In this document: one piece after another, positions 60,904 through 64,000 of the stretch
How positions within the stretch are numbered: the first letter of the stretch is position 1
How the letters are laid out: every line of letters starts with the position of its first letter
NCBI RefSeq assembly: GCF_000682715.1
Contig: NZ_AWFH01000007.1
Span: 1-64,000, forward strand
Reading direction: 5' to 3'
Source of the DNA: Hyphomonas atlantica corrig.
Lineage (GTDB): Bacteria; Pseudomonadota; Alphaproteobacteria; Caulobacterales; Hyphomonadaceae
Length of the DNA: 64,000 nucleotides
The notes under the pieces: model-generated
The model's database searches: none
Seen by the model: only the letters and a program-made list of their open reading frames with translations
Told to the model about the DNA's origin: nothing
Program-made: the position numbers and the translations under genes

Positions 60904-60933
60904 AAAAAGCAGGTCTCCGGGCCTGCTTTTTTT
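60904..60933 (+). terminator. Rho-independent terminator after the tandem lipoproteins
   Basis: A 10-bp stem AAAAAGCAGG/CCTGCTTTTT (60904-60913 with 60922-60931), 8-nt loop and T run. Confidence 0.9.
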
Positions 60934-61052
60934 GCATCCGCAATGCAATTCGTGGCAGTTATGTGAAAGTTCCATCCGGTGACTTGATCTTCCCGTCCCT
61001 GCGCGGAATACCGGCGCGAAACGCTTTTAACCGAGCCCCAGAAGGAGTGTTC

Positions 61053-62084
61053 ATGAAACGCTATCTGCCCCTTGCCGCCCTGCTTGTGTCTGCCTGCGCA
61101 ACCGAGCCCGCACAGGACCTCTACGCCATCGAGACCGCGCCGATCCCGGCCGCTGTCGAGACTGCCCCAATGGTGGGCAAAGGCGACAAGGCTGATGATC
61201 CGGCCGTCTGGGTCAATCTGGCCAATCCTGCTGCCAGCCTCGTCCTCGGCACCAACAAGGACGCAGGTCTCTACGTCTACAACCTGGCCGGCGAGGAGCT
61301 TCAGTTCCTGGATGTTGGCCGCGTGAACAATGTGGACCTGCGCGGCGATCTGGCGGTCGCCTCGAATGACGAGACCAATTCGGTCAGCTGGTTCACCATC
61401 GATTCGACCACGAATACGGTCAGTCATATCGGGGACACCCCCACCAACAAGGACGAGCCCTATGGCATCTGCGCCGGTCTCGTCGGCAATACATATTACG
61501 CCATGCCCACCTACAAGGACGGTGTGGCTCAGGTCTGGGCTGTGGCGACCGATGCGATTAGCGACGGGCCAGAGCTGCTCGCCGAAATCCAGGTTGGCCA
61601 GTATGGCCAGCTGCAGCTGGAAGGCTGCGTCTTTGACGAGGCCAATGGTCAGGTCTTTGTCGGCGAGGAAGAACATGGCGTTTGGAAGCTGGACCTGAAC
61701 GACTGGACGGCTGCGCCGGTCAGCGTGGACACGATTGATGCGCGCAACGGCCTTGTGGCTGATGTGGAAGGCATGGACATCTGGGCAGGTGAGAATGGCG
61801 AAGGCTATCTCGTTGTCTCGTCGCAGGCCGCAGACCGGTTCGTTGTGTATGATCTGAAAGCGCCGCATGCGCCGCGCGGCGTGTTCACTGTCGTCGAAAG
61901 TCTCGATGGCGCGATTGACGCCGTCACCCATACGGACGGATTGGACGTGAATTCCGCGCCACTGCCCGGCTTCCCGAACGGGATTGTCGTGGTTCAGGAT
62001 GATGGCAATCCGGAATCCGGCGTGGACCAGAACTTCAAACTGGTTGACTGGACGCTGATCCAGGCCGCGCTCGGCCTCGAATAG
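61053..62084 (+). CDS. Beta-propeller phytase-like lipoprotein
   Basis: A 343-residue secreted protein with a lipobox signal peptide (LLVSAC). The propeller shows family features: DKADDPAVWVNLANPAASLVLGTNKDAGLYVYNL, VDLRGDLAVASN, DEPYGICAG, QLQLEGCVFDEANGQVFVGEEEHGVWKLDL, and the terminal VTHTDGLDV and FPNGIVVVQDDGNPE. These match beta-propeller (PhyC-type) phytases, which use calcium to release phosphate from phytate and other organophosphates. It is slightly shorter than most. GAAGGAG precedes the ATG at 61053. Confidence 0.87.
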   Translation: MKRYLPLAALLVSACATEPAQDLYAIETAPIPAAVETAPMVGKGDKADDPAVWVNLANPAASLVLGTNKDAGLYVYNLAGEELQFLDVGRVNNVDLRGDLAVASNDETNSVSWFTIDSTTNTVSHIGDTPTNKDEPYGICAGLVGNTYYAMPTYKDGVAQVWAVATDAISDGPELLAEIQVGQYGQLQLEGCVFDEANGQVFVGEEEHGVWKLDLNDWTAAPVSVDTIDARNGLVADVEGMDIWAGENGEGYLVVSSQAADRFVVYDLKAPHAPRGVFTVVESLDGAIDAVTHTDGLDVNSAPLPGFPNGIVVVQDDGNPESGVDQNFKLVDWTLIQAALGLE

Positions 62085-62106
62085 TCGCCAGGTGTCGCCA
62101 GACAGA

Positions 62107-62143
62107 AAAGCCCGCTCCTGATACGTCGGGAGCGGGCTTTTTC
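62107..62143 (+). terminator. Rho-independent terminator after the phytase
   Basis: A 12-bp perfect stem (62107-62118 with 62129-62140), 10-nt loop, then T tract. It separates the phytase from the convergent SDR gene. Confidence 0.92.
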
Positions 62144-62162
62144 ATACGCGGAAAGACCAAGC

Positions 62163-62891
62163 CTACCAGGTCTCCCCGTAAGGCCGGATTTCCTTCTCGA
62201 ACGTCCAGGCCGTTTCCGGCTGACAAAAGAGCTCCCAATAGGCGTCGGCAATCGCTTCGGGTGGTATCAGGCCCTGCGGGTCGTCCGGCCCGCCCCGGTC
62301 CTTGATGATCTGGCGCACCCAGGCCGTGTCGACACCGGCATCAATCGTCAGGTGCGCCACATGGATGTGCTGGGGCCAGAGCTCCCGCGCCATCGCCTCG
62401 GCCACGGCCTTCAGGCCGAATTTGGCAGAGGCAAACGCCGCATAGCCCTTCCCGCCCCGGCGGCTGGCAGTCGCGCCGGTGAAGAAGATCTTGCCCTTGC
62501 CGCGCGCCAGCATCAGCCGCGCAGATTCCCGCCCCGTCACGAAGCCCGCGAAGCAGGCCATTTCCCAGACCTTGCGAAACACCCGGTCGGTTGTCTCCAG
62601 AATTGGGAAGTTCACATTGGCCCCGACATTGAACACGGTCAGCGCCAGCGGGGCGAGCGCATCCGCTTCGTTCAGGAAGGCCGTCACGTCATTGGGCTCG
62701 CGCGCGTCCTGGGACCGGGCAAAGATCCGCCCGCCCGCGGCCTCGATCTGCTCAACGAGCGGTGTCAGCTTTTCGCCGTTTCGCCGCCCAGCCACAATTG
62801 TATAGCCCTCGGCGGCAAACTTCTTCGCGATCTCGGCGCCGATATAGTCGCCCGCCCCGACAATGGCGACGGTCTCGTTCCGGTGTTCCAT
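62163..62891 (-). CDS. Short-chain dehydrogenase/reductase (SDR)
   Basis: A 242-residue SDR. The nucleotide motif VAIVGAGDYIGAEIA is the TGxxxGxG equivalent with a G-D substitution. The NAG-like motif is FNVGANVN, and the catalytic Tyr/Lys lie in KGYAAFASAKFGLKA (YxxxK-like with Y, S and K, slightly divergent). The start at 62891 (MEHRNETVAIVG) is chosen over the 62924 start. The substrate is unknown. It lies in a small minus-strand group with the DUF1348 gene. Confidence 0.85.
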   Translation of the reverse strand: MEHRNETVAIVGAGDYIGAEIAKKFAAEGYTIVAGRRNGEKLTPLVEQIEAAGGRIFARSQDAREPNDVTAFLNEADALAPLALTVFNVGANVNFPILETTDRVFRKVWEMACFAGFVTGRESARLMLARGKGKIFFTGATASRRGGKGYAAFASAKFGLKAVAEAMARELWPQHIHVAHLTIDAGVDTAWVRQIIKDRGGPDDPQGLIPPEAIADAYWELFCQPETAWTFEKEIRPYGETW

Positions 62892-63003
62892 GCACGCTTC
62901 TCCCCGGCTGGATGACAAGCGCACACTATTGAGCGTTCTAAATCAGAACTAAATAGGTGAAACAGGCTTTTCGGGGAGAATCCGGAATGAGGGCCGGTCC
63001 GGA

Positions 63004-63465
63004 CTATAGCCCGAAATCACTCAGCCCGGCATGGTCATCCGGGCGGCGGCCGAGTTTCCAGTGAAACTTCCGTTCGGAATTGCCAATCGGCAGATTGTTG
63101 ATGCTGGCGAAGCGCTGGCTCATCAGGCCGGTGTCATCGAACACCCAGTTCTCGTTGCCATAGGCACGATACCACTGCCCGGTCCGGTCGTGGAATTCAT
63201 ACGCGTAGCGAACGGCAATTCGGTTTTCGGAGAAGGCGAACAACTCCTTGATCAGACGATAGTTCAGTTCCCGCCGCCACTTCGCGGTGAGGAAGCGGAC
63301 AATCTCTGCCCGTCCAGTGATGAACAGGTCCCGGTTTCGCCAGGCACTGTTCTCCGAATAGGCCAGGGCGACCTTCTCGGGATCACGGCCATTCCAGCCA
63401 TCTTCGGCAAGACGCACCTTCTGGGTGGCCGTTTCATGGGTAAAGGGAGGCAATGGGGGACGCAT
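63004..63465 (-). CDS. DUF1348 (SnoaL/NTF2-like) family protein
   Basis: A 153-residue DUF1348 protein: [43 protein letters not shown], then [53 protein letters not shown] and ASINNLPI near the end. These are all typical of the family, an NTF2-like fold of unknown activity. The ATG at 63465 follows GGAGACCCGT; a TTG at 63477 is less likely. Confidence 0.88.
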   Translation of the reverse strand: MRPPLPPFTHETATQKVRLAEDGWNGRDPEKVALAYSENSAWRNRDLFITGRAEIVRFLTAKWRRELNYRLIKELFAFSENRIAVRYAYEFHDRTGQWYRAYGNENWVFDDTGLMSQRFASINNLPIGNSERKFHWKLGRRPDDHAGLSDFGL

Positions 63466-63500
63466 ACGGGTCTCCAATAGTTGGAAGCAGGGTCAAGAGC

Positions 63501-63526
63501 GCAACCGGGCCATTCGGCCCGGCTGC
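63501..63526 (-). terminator. Hairpin after the YHS gene
   Basis: Stem GCAACCGGGCC with GGCCCGGCTGC (63501-63511 with 63516-63526, one G-U pair) and a 4-nt loop, immediately downstream of the minus-strand YHS gene. No T tract follows. Confidence 0.6.
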
Positions 63527-63539
63527 ATGGGGTGAGCGA

Positions 63540-64000
63540 TTACAGATCGCCCACAGCCTTGTGCTGGATGGTTGGCCAGGTTCTTTCGGCGCGCTTCAGA
63601 ATGTTTGCCTTGTCTTTCTTGTACTTCGCGAAGACATCCGCATTCACAAAGAGGTAGAGCTTGCCATCAACGATGTCCGCAAACTGAGGATCACCATCAA
63701 ATTTCTTGCCGACCGCAACGGCATAGGCGCAGAAGCCGCCATATTGTGGAGCGTAGCGTGCCGGGTCTTTCTTGAACATTTTGGCGGAGTCAGCCGACGC
63801 GAAATAGTAAGCCACGCCGTCTTCGACGACCGTGTGGGACGCGTCCCCTTCGGCAACTGCATTGTAGGTGGTCAGTGCGACGGGGTCGAATCCGTGCAGG
63901 CCAAGTGGCGCACCTGCCGCTGTGATACCTGTCGAGACGTTGTACTCATCTTCAGCAAGAGCGGGCAGAGAGACGGATGTGGCCGCAACGAGAGCAACGG
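63540..64000 (-). CDS. Exported YHS-domain protein (5' end outside window)
   Basis: The frame enters from the right edge. It starts in a signal peptide (VAATSVSLPALAED), followed by GLHGFDPVALTTYNAVAEGD and the YHS domain VAYYFASADSAKMFKKDPARYAPQYGGFCAYAVAVGKKF. The domain has a single cysteine and His/Asp residues that could bind a metal. Such periplasmic YHS proteins are common in alphaproteobacteria, and their function is unclear. The start codon lies outside the window. Confidence 0.82.
   Translation of the reverse strand, partial: VALVAATSVSLPALAEDEYNVSTGITAAGAPLGLHGFDPVALTTYNAVAEGDASHTVVEDGVAYYFASADSAKMFKKDPARYAPQYGGFCAYAVAVGKKFDGDPQFADIVDGKLYLFVNADVFAKYKKDKANILKRAERTWPTIQHKAVGDL

Overview
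The window comes from an alphaproteobacterium, most likely of the Caulobacterales (Hyphomonadaceae-like). The indicators are a Rhodobacter-type gene transfer agent (GTA) cluster, an alphaproteobacterial cytochrome c maturation operon, a large TonB-dependent receptor, a two-subunit methylmalonyl-CoA mutase, and dense GC-rich operons full of ATGA start/stop overlaps. The genus is inferred from gene content only.

Positions 1-7.3 kb are accessory DNA of lower GC: the end of an ardA antirestriction gene, a small unknown gene, and a minus-strand locus of secreted proteins with a shared signal peptide and N-terminal domain but unrelated C-terminal tips. Each tip is followed by a small gene of immunity type. 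Two near-identical repeats (R1, 86 bp; R2, 220 bp) recur about 2.2 kb apart and bracket the two cassettes, with a displaced toxin tip and spare immunity-like genes between them. A mobC/relaxase pair follows. I read this as a mobilizable element carrying a modular, recombining polymorphic-toxin locus. It is the most unusual part of the window.

Positions 7.6-23.1 kb are chromosomal: a quinone-reductase-like MDR enzyme, glycerol kinase, a holin/endolysin pair, a nitronate monooxygenase, a GH43 lipoprotein, methylmalonyl-CoA mutase (mutA-mutB), a YbjQ protein, an amidase/GFA operon, and an ECF sigma/anti-sigma/metal-sensor operon next to an EF-hand protein. Positions 23.2-41.9 kb hold degP-response regulator-histidine kinase-glnE, an A24 prepilin peptidase, a PepSY-two-component-ccmIEFH operon, a LuxR solo, an MHYT-GGDEF-EAL protein, a DnaJ-like protein and a DUF1203 protein.

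Positions 41.9-57.0 kb are an RcGTA-like cluster on the minus strand running gp1, terminase, portal, gp3.5, protease, capsid, gp6, gp8, gp9, gp10, gp10.1, a tape-measure-like protein, gp12, gp13, gp14 and gp15. A plus-strand block (ParA ATPase, its overlapping partner, a GIY-YIG protein) interrupts it between terminase and portal. Short palindromic repeats lie in the cluster and add similar peptides to three proteins. The endolysin/holin pair about 30 kb away is a candidate lysis module for the same particle.

Positions 57-64 kb carry a TonB-dependent receptor, two tandem small lipoproteins, a beta-propeller phytase-like lipoprotein, an SDR, a DUF1348 protein and a partial YHS-domain protein. 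No tRNA, rRNA or CRISPR array was recognised.
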